A stretch of DNA of 64,000 nucleotides from Lumbricus terrestris (taxonomy: Eukaryota > Annelida > Clitellata > Crassiclitellata > Lumbricidae), in the NCBI GenBank assembly GCA_949752735.1, contig OX457046.1:37579507-37643506 (forward strand). The letters are read 5' to 3'. Made by a program: the position numbers and the translations under genes. Shown here piece by piece: positions 22,473 through 35,422 of this stretch; position 1 is the first letter of the stretch, and each line of letters starts with the position of its first letter. The notes beneath the pieces are model-generated. The model was given only the letters and a program-made list of their open reading frames with translations. It was not told the DNA's origin and did no database searches.

Positions 22473-25400
22473 CTATAGAAGCATTTTTGAAATATTGTCC
22501 TTACTGTTATTCAGCTGATAAGCTAAGCGTGACCAGTGCAGGGCATCTTGTGTGCGGTCAAGTGTGACGAGAATAAGGCCCTTCATGCTATAGGCATCTG
22601 ACAGCATTTCCCTCCAAACAAAAGGTTGTTCGCCTCCTGTAGAGAAAGAATAACAGCACTGTACAAAACTATAGCCGCTACCTTTTTGTCCAGTAAAACA
22701 AGAAACTGTACTCTGCTTGAAGACTCTTCTTCCTGAGAGCGCCTATTTGAAAACATTTATTGACAGCGCAACAACCAAACACAAAATAACAGCATTCCAT
22801 ACAAACTCAAAAACTCTCAAGTGAATGATCAATGCACAAGTCAAAGGATCAATTCAAAAGAGTTACATGGACCTGGTGAGACTGAATTGACCCTTTTTTC
22901 ACGATAATATTTGACAGAGCAAAACAGTGCAAAGATGAAATAAACTGCACAAAACAAACAACTGAAACGGATAGCTAGTACTGAAAGCCAGTAATGTAAG
23001 CCAGTACTGGAAACCAGTACGATAATTCAGTACTGTAAGCTAGTACTGTAAGACAGTACTGTAAGAGGCGCTCTATAAATTCTCATACGGTACAATACAT
23101 GGAACAGCAGCAGTTCCTAAAGCTAGAGTGGGAGACAATCGTGCGCAAGTACTAGCAACTTCATTTGCATAACTTTGGCATAGGGATGGGTGCCATCGCC
23201 TCTCCCTCACCGTCTCGTCTTCCACCCACAGTGTGTAGTCAGTGTACTCATTATGGCTGAATTGTCTTGGGGATCCAAGTGGAGCAGAAAACTAAAAAAT
23301 CTTCCTGCCCTAATAGTAGTAATAATAATAAGCCTATGAGGAAACTGTCAATTGTAATTAATCAAACAGTTGATGCTATGCATATTTTTGCTTAATCACC
23401 TGCAGCTGTGCTGTCTACTTTCATTTTCTTGTGGTGCGGTTGTTCAAAGTATCTTGCACCAGTATCTGTCCAATTCAACTCCAAGATAGCAATCGCCCTT
23501 CACACAGAACAGCAAGTTCAAAATACATCATGATACACTTGCTTAAAACAGAAAACTATACACTCGTTCGGAAGCAATTCTTTATAACAGAACAGCAAGA
23601 ATACTACATGATACACACAATTCCTTAAAACAGAAAACAATACACAATAAATTGTCTTAAACAGAAAACAATACACAATAAATTGTCTTAAAAAGAAAAC
23701 AATGCATGATAAACTTCCTTACTCTAGAAAACAATGCCTAAAACAATCCCTATTTTAAAAAAACATACATGACACAGACACACTTCCTTATATGGAAACA
23801 ATACACGATGGAATTCTTTACAAAAATACATCTTCAAGAACACTACATGATACACTTCCTTTCAATAAAACATCACCCTGCTGTGAAATGCTTTAAAAGC
23901 AACACATTAAATGCTAGGCTATAAGAACCTGTAATGGCATTGGGGAGTTGGTTCAGGCACTTTAGGGTAAATGGCAAACACTCTGCATGGCACTAAGAGC
24001 GCACAGTTTTTGGGATCACTCCCGCTACCCTCCCAAAGGTCCACTCAACCTTCCATTCAGCAGATGGCATTGGTAAAATGAACAGTACACATGTTCGCCT
24101 TGCATGGCTGCCAACAGTTAAATAATATTCGACTCCTGTAATAACTTATGATCATTCGTCATACTATGAATTGTAATCATTCTGCGATACATCAGTTTGA
24201 AATCGAACAAAGATTTATTATTATTATTATCGTAAACATAGTTCCAACTGACCGATTTACGCAGATCAGTGAATCGCTTCTCTCGTCAACATTAACCAAC
24301 GCTTCCGCCTTGTACAGCAAAACAGACACATCAAACAGTCTACGAGTAACGTCTTCAGAAATCTCGGCTTCATCAACACCGCGCTCCGAAACACAATCAT
24401 CTTCTTCATCGTGCAATCGCTTGCCAACAACTCTCGGCGCCTCATCTTTCAATTTCACTTTCGATATGGACATCGCCTTCGATTCATCAACTGTATTACC
24501 CCCGGCTTTTGAAGAGTATTGAAACGCCCGCGAATTGCTCTGTGATGGAACATCATTCAACACTGCGTTCAGCGATGAATCAGTCTTACCGAGAACGGTA
24601 TCACAGAGAGACAAAGCGTCGTCGAACTTTCTGGCACAGATGCACGTGTGTATTGTCTGAGAATACAATAGATCGATTGGCGGTGAACAATGGAGTTTGA
24701 CGTCAGTGGATCCATTGTCTAAATGACTTTCGTCGTATTGTGACAAGAGTTCCTGATAGGCATCAACTGCGTCGGTGTACCTAAAGATTTCAACAAGAGC
24801 TTTGACATTATAAATTTGTGAAACCATTGAAATACAAAACTTGTCTACCACTGAATTTGTACCTCTACCTGTATGCCTCATTTATTTGCTAAGCCTTATC
24901 CCGCAAAATTAGTTGTTTGAGAGGCGCCCTTGAAGTTGTTTGGCTGCATTATGGTACCATAAAAATTCTCGCCGTAGTTGTTTTTATTATTATTAAATAA
25001 GCATCAAATGACAAAGAGGACAGAAACAACATATATGAAAATGCCTAAAGAAACCTGCATGCAAGGTGGATGATGTTTAGAGCTGAAGTGGCAAAAGAAA
25101 TTAGAGGAAGAGCAGAAACTCAGTCTACAATTTAGTAATTTAGCCGTGGTTGGAATGGGAGCACTTCTGAATAGATTTCTTTGCATGGATACCACATAAA
25201 GACTCTTTAATAATAATAATAATAGTGAAAGAGCAGTGTTTCCACTTTGAACAAAAGAACTGTGGAGGGAGAGCAAGCCCAGAGATTTTGGAAAATTGGT
25301 GGTCTTGATGGATTAGATAGTTGTTGTACATCTGATAATTGTTGATGATGGGACAATTAAAATTCCGTTCTAGTAAAAAATAAAACCTCACCTTTCAAGT

Positions 25401-28400
25401 TCAAGGCATCTTCTTGCAAGGATGTGTAGGACCTGCTGCCTGCTGATCAGCTTCGTCCTGGAACACGAAGATCCCTTTGCATCATCAAATTGCAGGACAT
25501 CAGAAGAATCATTGGAACATTTCGCACTTTCGTTGCCTTCCAACAACTGAAATACATATGAAATTACCTCAAGCTGCAACTCAATAAATGAAATCCTTCC
25601 TATATCGGAACTTTCAGAAGCTGGCCTAACCTAAGCGATGATAATAATGAGCTTGTAGATGCAGACAGAGAAGTCCCTTAAGCTAGCCCTTCAACAGCCA
25701 TGGAAATGAAGTATTAGCAACCAAGGCCGTAGCCAGGCTTTGATTTCGGGGGGGTGTTTCACTAAGTTCCGTAAAGTTCTAAAAAAACTGATGACTTTTT
25801 TACTCATCCGGCTGAAATCTTCACAAAATGTCATCAATTGATTAATTCTATTTTTTACAATTTTCCATTTCGGGGGTTTTATTTCATGGTTTTTACATCA
25901 TGCTCGTAAATGCATTTTATTTTTTTTACATTTTCCATTTCGGGGGTGTTCAAACACCCAAAACACTCCCTAGCTACCCCTAGCCTTGTTAGCAACTTCA
26001 TTTTCTTGGCCTTGGCATATGAGAGTGAGTGGCCAAGTCTCTCCAAAGTTAAGAAGTGCCCTCACAATTATACGGCAGAAAATCTGTCGCACTACAATAG
26101 CCGTGGGTGCAGAGGAATTTGCTTGATGTCCTAATAATAAGTGACCGTCACATCACATAAGTGACCGTCACATAAAAGGTTTCAGTCCATCTCCACAACG
26201 TTAGAAGTCAAGCACTCTGACCGACTGGCCTCCGTGTGCTCTAACTGGCCTGTCCCAAGAGCTGCAGTGTTTCTACTTCAGCGCTGAAGAGCGAGAGCTT
26301 TCGATACTGAATTGCGACGTTGTAGAGCGGCAGAAGAAAGAGAAAATCCTCCTGGAGACATTTCTTGAAGACCTGTATGGCACTTCTGTGCTTACCCTGT
26401 AATAAAATTAAAATTCACCATTGATTACACTGTAAAGTGTAAATCCACTGCTACATTTACAATGTAACATGTAAGCTCACCACTACACCGTAACATGTAA
26501 ATTCACTAGATTTAAACTGCAATATGTAAACTCAGCACTGCATTTACAAAGTAATATGCATACGTCTCAGGTCCAGCATGTTTAGTTTGAAATATAAATT
26601 TGCCCTCTGTTTACATTCTAATATGTAAATTCACCCTTAATTGCATAAAATATGTAAATTCACCCATGTGTCTATACTGTAATATGCAAATTCACCCGTG
26701 TTTACACGAAAATATGCAAATTCACCCAAGCATTATTTTATAAGTACTGTAATACGCAAATTCATTACCACACTTCAGTGCTCATGCCAGCAACAAAATA
26801 TAAAACCACTGTTATGCCTAATAAGTAATAATATTCAAATTCGCCATGTAGCAATTAGTGTCCATCCTGTCAGAGATTTACTATTGAACTTTTGTTATCA
26901 ACCGAAATTAGTTACAACCTGGGAAGACAGACAACAGCCAATCAAGTTTCGAACGTTTAACGAGAGTTCACGACTCAATTCGATTCGCTGCATCAACTCG
27001 GTCAGCAAACAAAGAGCCGTCTCGGAGGTTTTCTGCTGATACAAAACGTAACCTGTGGCACATAAAAAATGTGACAGAGTAAACTGCACAGTAGTAAATA
27101 TGTGACTGTAAAACGGTTTTAAAATTTACCCACATTTCCAATTCACCAGATATCTTATGGATTTCGTGTGTAATGGAAGAAATATCTCAATTTTGAAACT
27201 CACGTTTCCATAATTCTGAAAGTTTATAAAAAAGGTGCTATATAAATGCACAGCAAATCAACAGCAAATAAGTCAGTATGGAAAGGTTGTCTTTGGTAAC
27301 TGGGACGTAGCTGGAATTGAAAATGAACCTTTCATGTAGCTACTTCTGAAGAGAAAAATAATAAACGAAAGAATATAGAATGTTAAATATAATTCAGAAT
27401 TATACGGTACTATGACATCAGTCAGAAGAACAATGCACAGTGAAACCAACAACGATTCAAATCATTTCAAAAAGGACAATATCAACATTTAGCATGTTGT
27501 TGCATTACGAACCATGTACAGTACCATGCAGTACACCACAAAAAATACCACACAGTACCAGTTGACCAAACGATTTGTCGTAACAGGATCACTCTAAATA
27601 GGATCAATTCTTGCACACATACCCAACACCTTTGTCTTAGCATACTGTTTCGAACAAAGCACTAAATTGGGCATTTCGCACGCATTGTTGAGTGCGAAAT
27701 CAATTTCTTTACCTTCGACATATAAGCAGTACAACTTAAGCGGAAAGGTCTCGGTCTGGCGCACATACGATAGGCACCGGTTCCACTCCAGCAGACGGAA
27801 GGATGATACCGCTGCCAAAACTCGAACGCTGTCTGCGAGCAATGAGACATCTGCTTTGGACGTTAGCTCCGAGCAAATGCGAGGTAGATTCAACTGGGAA
27901 TCAATGGAGTTGATCTAAATTGAACAGTTTAAAAAATATTGAATCAATGAAACAGAAACTTAAAATAATCGAATCGATCTAAACAGAAATATTGAACAAA
28001 TTGAATTGAATTCTTCTAAACAGATTAGTTTTTTTAAATTGAATCTATCTAAACGAAACCTTTAAAAAGTCATTGATCCAAACAGAACAGTGTGAAAAAT
28101 GGAATAAATGTAAATAGCTAAAGAAATTTGAATTGATATAAAAATAGAACAGTTTAAAAATAGACCTAGGCAAAACAGTTTTTAATAATACAAAGTTTGA
28201 AAACGAAAATTTGCAACGCATCCATCACTACTTACACGTTGGGTGGTTACTCAGATCGTATGTACCTCTCTGATGTCGTAACTCTGTAGAGACCTTGAGC
28301 AAGTCCTGCATCAGTCCTTTACTTTCCAAGGGCGCCCTTGAAACAGCATGGCTATGTTACGACGCCATATAAATTGTCCTAATTATAATTGTTTATCAAC

Positions 28401-31400
28401 TGAAGCAAGGTCATTAGATAGTACTCGCCTTTTAGCAGTCGTTAATAAATGCAAGGAAAAAACTCAAATGGAACAGAATTGTAACTCCCAGGTATCAGAA
28501 TTCCTCCAGCATAACTGCATTCTGGTTGACTGCACTCTGGAACTGACCTGCAACAGATCAGTGAGTTGTGGCAGCACTTGATCGATCATCCGAAGAGACA
28601 TTTCAGACGCCTCCTTAATCAGCTGACAATCAAGAAGCCTCAGGCAATAAGCAACAGAAAGCTGAAGCAACATCACCTTTGCTGAACCTTTAATAAATAC
28701 ACATCATACATTGTACAAGTTTCACCGACACAAAGGGGCAGCATTTATGCTCATAGTTGACATAATAAAACACCCTAGAAATCGTTTGTTACTGACAATG
28801 CATCATAAAGTGTTGTAATTCATTAATTCATTCAGAGCATTTATATAGCGCCCTTTCAAGAAACTACTCAGAGGCGCTCCCAGCCCAACCACGAACAAAG
28901 GCAAAAGAAAATAATAACAATTACGATTACACTCCAGATGAACTCACTTAAGAGTCTCGCAAAAAAATGCAATCAGCCTCTCACTCAATCCACAAGTTAT
29001 AATCTACAGAAATTTGTCAAGTTAGTGACTGCAGGGAAGAGTAATATTAGAACTTTGCAGAGTCTTCATAAAACTCAAACAAGGAACTTTAGATACAAGA
29101 ATATATAACATTATATTATCATTTTACAATATGTACATGATATAATTATATCATGTACGACATTTTACATGTTTCCGTAGTTTAAGAATAATGTCTGTGC
29201 TTGTCTATTTGCAGTAGTCTCTTGCAAACTGTTGATGGATAAGTTCATACATTCATTCAAGTATTTATATAGCGCCTCTTCAAGGAAACTACTCAGAGGT
29301 GCTCCCGACTCCAGCACGGCCAAACAGAACAGTTTTTAAGTGCTTATAGAATGTGTCAGTGAATGAGTAACTAAAACTAAAACTGACAAAATTAAAAACT
29401 GTATGTTTCTATTAATTATTAAACCCTAATAACAACTAAAACACCTAGAATTTGAAACTAATAACAACTACCGGTACACAAAAGGGAAAACCAAAACAAA
29501 CAGATTGTAGGAAGTATAACATAAAACCTCATGCCACTAGCCATTACAAAACCTGATGACTCATACGAAATCCTTCAGCAACAGCATTCAAACAATAAAA
29601 GAACCCTACAGCACAAATCTGCAAGAAGCATCAAATCAACAACATTGTTTCAAAGAATTTCTTGCAAATATAAATTGATAAATATAATTTTCAAGTAAAA
29701 TGACGAACCTGGAAATGAAACGGACGACAGCAGATTGATAAGTTCGCTCGACAAAACCATCCGTTCGTCTCGAGCAGACGTTCTGGGAACTTTTTTCCCG
29801 CCGGTCAGCTTGCCAACTAAATTGACAGATACATTGCATACGTAGAAGGAGAATCTCATGCATAATTCATAAATACAATCTCATGCATAATTCATAAATA
29901 CAATCTCATGCATAATGAATCTCATGCATAATTCATAAATACAATCTCATGCATAATGAATCTCATGCAAAATTCATAAATACATATCGTACTTATTACT
30001 TATATCTAAAAGTTTATTAATTCCAATCGAAACATTTTATGTCGCTTTACTCCACAGGCATTTTCACTCTGACATGATGGTTCGAAGAACAGTTTTAAAA
30101 CAATACAGACAAGATGTACAAGTCTGCTGTGACTGAAATTCAATTCAAATCAATTCAATTTTTTCGTTTAATCAAGACTTCAGGCTGGCAGAACGCAGCC
30201 TGTTACATAAAATTAATTTTACAAAATGTCTACGTGCAGATTCATATGCAACAAAAATAAATATTTGGTTTGGATTAATATAGATGGTTTTGATCATGGG
30301 CGCCGACTCTGCGAGGCCCGTAAGTGCTCAGCACCACCAGAAATTGGCCATGCGAGGCCCGCCCTATGCTGGGCACCACCAGAAATCAGTCAACAAGATG
30401 TGCTTTTTATGATATTATTTCTCTGTTGGCGTTGCTTATCTATAAAAATCATTGCGTTTTTTACATATTTCCTTTTATCTCAGTTAGTCTACCTTACTAT
30501 TACTCCAGTTTACTCCGTCCGGTAGTCTGAACTCCATACGAATACGAGGAAAATCTCAAAATCTCGCTCATTCGATCCGCTTCAGTCATTTTTTTTATTA
30601 TGGACGAAGGCGACGACTTGAATGACTGTTTCTTTTTATTGTAGGCCTACATGCAGGGATATATAATGATCATCACTGCGCGAAAATCACCTTACAGCAT
30701 CACAAAAGCTGGATACTGTTTTGTCTGCGTTAATTAACAAATCAGCCTTGACTAAATTGTCTGCGAAAATTATTTGAAAAACTGTCTTCCACAATGTTAA
30801 TATTGGTTCACTAAAATTAATAGTTTGTTTGTTTGTATGTGCACTTGTTATAGCGCCCCTTCTATAGTGGCCAATGTAGACAGAAAATTTTGATTTCTTG
30901 AGTCTGTTGAGTGTTGACCTAATTAGGGGAGAGTGCTCCAAGATGCCGATGCATGCTAACGAAGATTGTGCTTTTCTTCTGTGTGGATTCCAAGAAAAGT
31001 ACATGCCAAGAGCTATAAATTTTTTAAACAATAATTGGGAAGAACATTTATTGAGATATTAAATCATATCTTTAAATATGAAATAATGGGACATTTTGAT
31101 GAGATAACACCTCAGCATGTCACTATTTCATGTTGTGCGGAAATTTATTGAAGTATTAAATCATATCTTTAAAAATGAAATAATAGGAAATTTTGATAGA
31201 TAACAGCTCAAAATGTCACTATTTCATGTTTTGCGGAAATTTTTTAGACAACGGAAAGGATGCTTTTCAAGTCTCAAACCACGACAATTTCGTTAAAATG
31301 ACAGCCAAAGATGCTGCCATCGCAGTGTGGCAAGAAAAAAATTCCAAAATGGTTAGGAGCACATGCATCCCCTCCCCAAGCCCCTTCGGCCCTTCCCCGC

Positions 31401-33315
31401 TCGGCGATCGTCTTTTGACCGCGAGTTCGTGCCCTAAAACCATGAACAAGTCTCCGCCTATGAACAGAGGTCATTTCAATCACTCTCCTATAAAAAAAGG
31501 CTCAAAAATTTTTTCCCACGCTCACGCGCGGATTTCTTTCACTTTCGTTTGGGCACCCACACTCTTCGGGTCAACTCGGCGCCTATGGTTTTGATGTGAG
31601 TTTGTTGTAGGGTTTGATAGGCTACAAAATGTTTTTAGAAAGTACTCTAGAGACAAAGTTGCAATTACGGTACTTTTTCTGGAAGAGTGAAGCATAAACA
31701 TTTATACCCAATGAATACCCTAAAATCAACGCGAATAAACAGAACTCTGTGGTAGCTTGAATGGTTACATAAATGACGTTTATGAAAATGTTCAGTCTGA
31801 CTTAAATATGTTCATGTTGAAATGGGCATGTATTTTTTTATGTTTGATTTGCCTATTTCTGCCATCAAACGTGATAGAGTACTTAAAAATGCTTCTGACT
31901 TTATAGTTCTGTGAAACATGTCCATGTGTATTTATTAAAGGTTCAGCAAGTTTGAATTAATAAAGAAGTAAATCTTTGAACGTTATTACCTCTGGACAGG
32001 AAAGCTTGAATCACATCATCTGACGTTTTCTCTGGATTAGCACCGAATCTAAGGACCGTGCGATTTCCATTTGCATTCCGGTCGAGGGATCCCAGTAGAA
32101 TAGAAGCGTCGTGATGAGTTGCTGAACGCAGCGCAAGTGAGTGGTTGTACAACAAAGCAACTTCGACTGACAGCCATTGTCTGTCGCAAGGTAGACCTGT
32201 GCACAGAATGATCAGAGACTTTAAACCGAAGCCACACTCACTAACAAGAACCTGGAAATTCTGCTATGTATGTGCACTTGTTATAGCACACTTTAAAGAT
32301 ATCTACTCAGAAGCGCTCCCGACTACAGCACAGACACTGAATCGGAGTTTCACCCTGAAGCGCTTGAACAATTGCGAATGAAGAACTTACACAAATTGCA
32401 TAGTTGATGCAATTGACAAGTCTGCAGTTGACTTATAGTTAGTAATTCGGCAGGAGACAGAAATGCAGTACCATGCAAATCAGTTTCACGCTGAACATTA
32501 TATTGATCACAAATTAACCATTAATAAGCACAATTAACGTGACCACATACCCTGAATGATCCGAATAAGCTTCTCAAAAGATGTAATCCGATCAAATATC
32601 GGCTGAATCCCGGCAAATGCAGAAGACTACAAAAGACAACAGCAACAGTCAGGGCCGTACTCAGAACTTTTGAGGTGAGTATACGCTGCCGCCGAAAAAG
32701 ATCGACTTTTGGCCAAAAATTTCTGACGACCTTTTTTATTAATCAAATTTTTTTTAGTCATCGAAGTTTTTCACCGTGATAATTTGCACGAAAAACTTTT
32801 AAAACAGTGTAAAACGCTCTACTTTCATGATTTTTTGCCTTTGTAATTCGCGCTTTTGGCCTGCGTGTACCCACTTGTCTTGCTATAGGCAACGCTGTAT
32901 ACCCGCATGTACCCTCGCTTTTGAGGTGAGTATACGCTGTAATTTTTTCCCGAAGGCGAGTATATGCCGCATACCCGCATATACCCTTGAGTCAGCCCTG
33001 GCGACAGTCTCTAAATAACGATGTTAACTATTTTTTTCTGAAGGTCAGAACCTGCGGAGTCTATGAGACAGTGCGATCACTGCAATGTAAAGGTGGAAAT
33101 GGTGGTTACAGAAGGATTCCAGATCAGATGCAGGATAGCATAAAAAGATCATATAATAATTTATTCATAAACAATGTTAAACATATTATTATTGCAGTGA
33201 AGCTTAGCAAAATAATATGTAAGATAAATGGTAGCCTCACCTTCAATACAGATTCAACTAAACTGTTGTTTTCTTTTGCCAAGTCTTTTATGAACTGTTG
33301 TTTCTGGTCAGTCAT
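22473..33315 (-). CDS. FANCG: FANCG-like protein (Fanconi anaemia core-complex TPR protein)
   Basis: Twelve exons read right to left: 33315-33241, 32626-32551, 32196-31990, 29816-29709, 28681-28548, 27914-27623, 27052-26919, 26396-26250, 25546-25392, 24780-24261, 22742-22682, 22636-22473 (TAG 22475-22473). Phases join to about 690 residues; human FANCG is 622. The match to remembered vertebrate FANCG is patchy but collinear: IIQGLP near the N terminus, then a TPR-like helical repeat (about 330-391), HILARRCLELER (about 432-443) followed by YTDAVDAYQELL, and KFDDALSLCDTVL. FANCG is a TPR scaffold binding FANCA in the nuclear core complex that ubiquitinates FANCD2-FANCI during crosslink repair. 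Residues about 490-570 are an acidic, low-complexity insertion. Uncertain parts: the 26250 junction needs a GC donor, and exon 22742-22682 is supported only by phase and splice sites. Confidence 0.78.
23580..23890. repeat. Degenerate repeat in the penultimate FANCG-like intron
   Basis: Imperfect copies of a 30-35 bp unit containing AAAACAGAAAACAATACAC and ATAAATTGTCTTA. The rest of 22743-24260 has no recognised feature apart from a LINE-tail remnant near 23060-23100. Confidence 0.55.
24885..25000 (+). mobile_element. LINE family B 3' end
   Basis: TTTGCTAAGCCTTATCCCGC, GAGAGGCGCCCTTGAAG and a final ATTATTATT run match the end of the better copy at 35085-35311. Intronic, just upstream of exon 24780-24261. 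Confidence 0.65.
25722..25988. mobile_element. hAT-type MITE with perfect 8-bp target duplication
   Basis: The left end CAAGGCCGTAGCCAGG and the right end CTAGCTACCCCTAGCCTTG are imperfect inverted copies. TTAGCAAC occurs at 25714-25721 and 25989-25996. 267 bp, no coding capacity; in an intron of the FANCG-like gene. Confidence 0.82.
26420..26760. repeat. Degenerate intronic repeat
   Basis: About twelve diverged copies of a roughly 30-bp unit around TAATATGTAAATTCACC lie in the intron between exons 27052-26919 and 26396-26250. Confidence 0.65.
28320..28395 (+). mobile_element. LINE family B 3' tail
   Basis: GGGCGCCCTTGAAACAGCAT and GACGCCATATAAATTGTC match the terminal segment of the copy at 35085-35311. 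Intronic. Confidence 0.6.
28820..28910 (-). mobile_element. LINE family A 3' tail
   Basis: AATTCATTCA tail, then the TATAGCGCCC/AGAGGCGCTCCC hairpin in minus orientation; intronic in the FANCG-like gene. Confidence 0.65.
29250..29350 (-). mobile_element. LINE family A 3' tail
   Basis: ATTCATTCA tail, TATATAGCGCCTCTTCAAGG and CTACTCAGAGGTGCTCCCGA. Same orientation as the copy 430 bp away. Confidence 0.65.
29860..29985. repeat. Short tandem repeat
   Basis: About five copies of a 25-bp unit (TCTCATGCATAATTCATAAA plus TACAA) with partial units between them; intronic. Confidence 0.75.
30295..31587. mobile_element. hAT-type element with perfect 8-bp target duplication
   Basis: The left end CATGGGCGCCGACTC and the right end AACTCGGCGCCTATG are inverted. 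GTTTTGAT lies at 30287-30294 and 31588-31595. The 1.29 kb body has no transposase frame. It contains a truncated SINE family 1 tail at 30830-30870. Located in the FANCG-like intron between exons 32196-31990 and 29816-29709. Confidence 0.8.
32268..32395 (-). mobile_element. tRNA-derived SINE (family 1), truncated
   Basis: GTGCACTTGTTATAGCACAC, then CTCAGAAGCGCTCCCGACTA and GACACTGAATCGGAGTTTCA: the 3' half of the SINE in minus orientation. The tRNA-like head is lost. Intronic. Confidence 0.7.
32650..33000. mobile_element. hAT-type MITE beside a FANCG-like splice acceptor
   Basis: The left end CAGGGCCGTACTCAGAAC and the right end CTTGAGTCAGCCCTG are inverted. The flanks GCAACAGT (32642-32649) and GCGACAGT (33001-33008) match at seven of eight positions. 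The element contains repeated TACCCGCAT/GAGTATACGC words. Its left end is only 23 bp from exon 32626-32551. Confidence 0.75.
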
Positions 33316-33429
33316 TTCCACTAGCTATATACGCAACAAACAGGAAATATCACACTAGCAGCTAATGCAACATTTATAAGTCAATAGGCCTACAAATTGA
33401 ACTGTGCAATTTAACACCGGTAATCTACA

Positions 33430-33900
33430 AGATATGGCAGAATCATGGGATACGCATGTCCACAAAATTAAGACTCATAAAGGCATTAGATGCGAAAGTT
33501 GGACAATAAAGAAAGCTGATGAGGACAGAATAAATGCTTTCGAAATGAAATGTTTGAGAAGAGCACTACGCATTGCATGGACAGAAAAAAGAACTAATGA
33601 ATGGGTGCTGGAAAGGGCTGGAACAGATAGAACCCTGCTAGCAAATATAAAAGAAAGGAAGATGAGGTACTATGGTCATATAATCAGGAAGGAAGATGAC
33701 AACATGGAAAAAGACCTGATACAGGGTACAACACCGGGGGGAAGAGGAAGACCAAGCACAACATGGATGAATAACATTCGAACCTGGACTGGAATGACGT
33801 TGGAACAGAGGAGCACGGAAGATCGAAGAGGGTGGAAGAAGATTATTCATGATGTGGCCAACCCTCGTCACGAGGACGGCTGAGGAAGAAGAAAAAGTCA
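33430..33900 (+). pseudogene. RTE-like LINE reverse-transcriptase C-terminal fragment
   Basis: An intact 150-residue stretch ends at the stop near 33881: WTIKKADEDRINAFEMKCLR, RTNEWVLERAG, RKMRYYGHIIRKED, GRGRPSTTWMNNI and VANPRHEDG. These are the C-terminal words of RTE-type ORF2 proteins widespread in invertebrates. The catalytic reverse-transcriptase core is absent (5' truncation), and a GGAAGAAGAAAAAG tail follows. It lies just upstream of the FANCG-like start codon in the opposite orientation. Confidence 0.78.
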
Positions 33901-35084
33901 CTCCACCAGTAATTTCTTAAATGTACGCTACTGGCAATTTATACAGCACCTTTAGAATTTATTAACCACACAATTTTCAGTATCTATTACTTCATGCTAA
34001 GTCCACATTTTAATGTTACCTTGCTAAATTAATTAATTAATTATGTCGTTTTTTTAAACCTCATGATTTATACGATATTATGCTCAAAATATCTGTGTTG
34101 TATTTCTAAGCTCATGCAAATCATTTTAAATTTGAGCTAGGACAAGAGCCCAGTAAATCATGATTACAATTACAGGATACATTACAAGAACAACAGCTTC
34201 CTTCATATTACGCACAATTGTAAATATATAATTATTATACACACAATTTATTTTCATGTAAAAACTATAAAGTCGATAAAGCGCTACGTAAAGATTATGC
34301 ATCTAATTCTAATCTATGGCGAACGAAATCAAGTAGCCTACTCGTGACCTTAATAAAGCTAAACGAAATTCTAAGCTTCAATTCATGCAGTCAGTACAAA
34401 TGTTAATTCGCTTTATTGCAAGGGAAGATATGAAAGGAGTGAAGTCCTTTCGAGTCACTGCTCAGAGGAACTTATTGGACCAAATGAATTCTTAAACGGG
34501 TGTCTAAAGAACAGACCATAGTTTTTGGAAGATAACTGAGGTTCCGGAAATTCTCTGAGAACAGTATCGGTAATATTACAGTCCTTCTTATTAAAATATA
34601 TAATAGGTGAATAAGTTAAAACATATAATCAAAATATATACATTATTATTTTATTTACTTTAGTTTTCCCGCAGTCTTTGCAGATGATTGGCCGCCTCTG
34701 CCATCCAGCGAAATAATAAAAACTCAAGTTTATATAGAGGTACAATTTCAGCGTTCATATTATTAAGAATTTAAGATGCAAGCTTAGCGAAGCGTTAGCA
34801 TATCAAATTCCATATACTAAATTATTTGATTAGAAAAAGACGTCAAGGTCTTTGTAATTATTGGGTAGGAAAATAGCATGGTAAGAATTGTCGTGGGTTG
34901 AAACTCCCCCAGTCGTTCTTAGAGCCCCCTTATAGTCATGAATTAAGTCTTCTTTCCACACCAAAACTCCAGCTATTTTTCTAGTTTTCACACCGGACCA
35001 AAGTAAAAACCAAGAGTGTTCAAAAACATGGACCAACCTAGTAGACAATAAAAACTCCGCCTAATAGCCTGCAGCTGATGAGGA

Positions 35085-35311
35085 CACGTTTCGGTCGACC
35101 GCGCATTCTCGGTTGCTGGTCCCAGATGCTGGAACAGTCTTCCACCGGACATTAGATTGGCCGCCTCAGTGGACTCTTTCAAAACAAAGCTTAAAACTTA
35201 TCTGTTTGCTAAGGCGTATCCCGCAGTTGGCCGTTTGTGAGGCGCCCTTGTAGCGGTATGGCCGCGTTACGGCGCCATATAAATTGTCATTATTATTATT
35301 ATTATTAACTG
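35085..35311 (+). pseudogene. LINE family B (CR1-like) ORF2 C terminus and 3' tail
   Basis: The plus strand from 35096 reads DRAFSVAGPRCWNSLPPDIR, then SVDSFKTKLKTYLF, and ends in a TGA near 35239. A short 3' UTR (GAGGCGCCCTTGTAGCGG, CGGCGCCATATAAATTGTC) and an (ATT)n tail follow. This is the standard CR1/L2-type ending; only the last 48 codons are kept. Confidence 0.8.
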
Positions 35312-35422
35312 ATTATTAAACTGTGGGTGGACAGTCATGGATGGCGCTCATGCCCGTAGCCTACTTATTTTCAAATCTGAACGTCGTCCTGCAAATTATT
35401 TCGCCAGCAAAAATGTCATAGT

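Noticed and set aside
24148..24522. A plus-strand 124-codon Ser/Thr-rich frame.
   Set aside because: It is antisense to the large FANCG-like exon 24780-24261.
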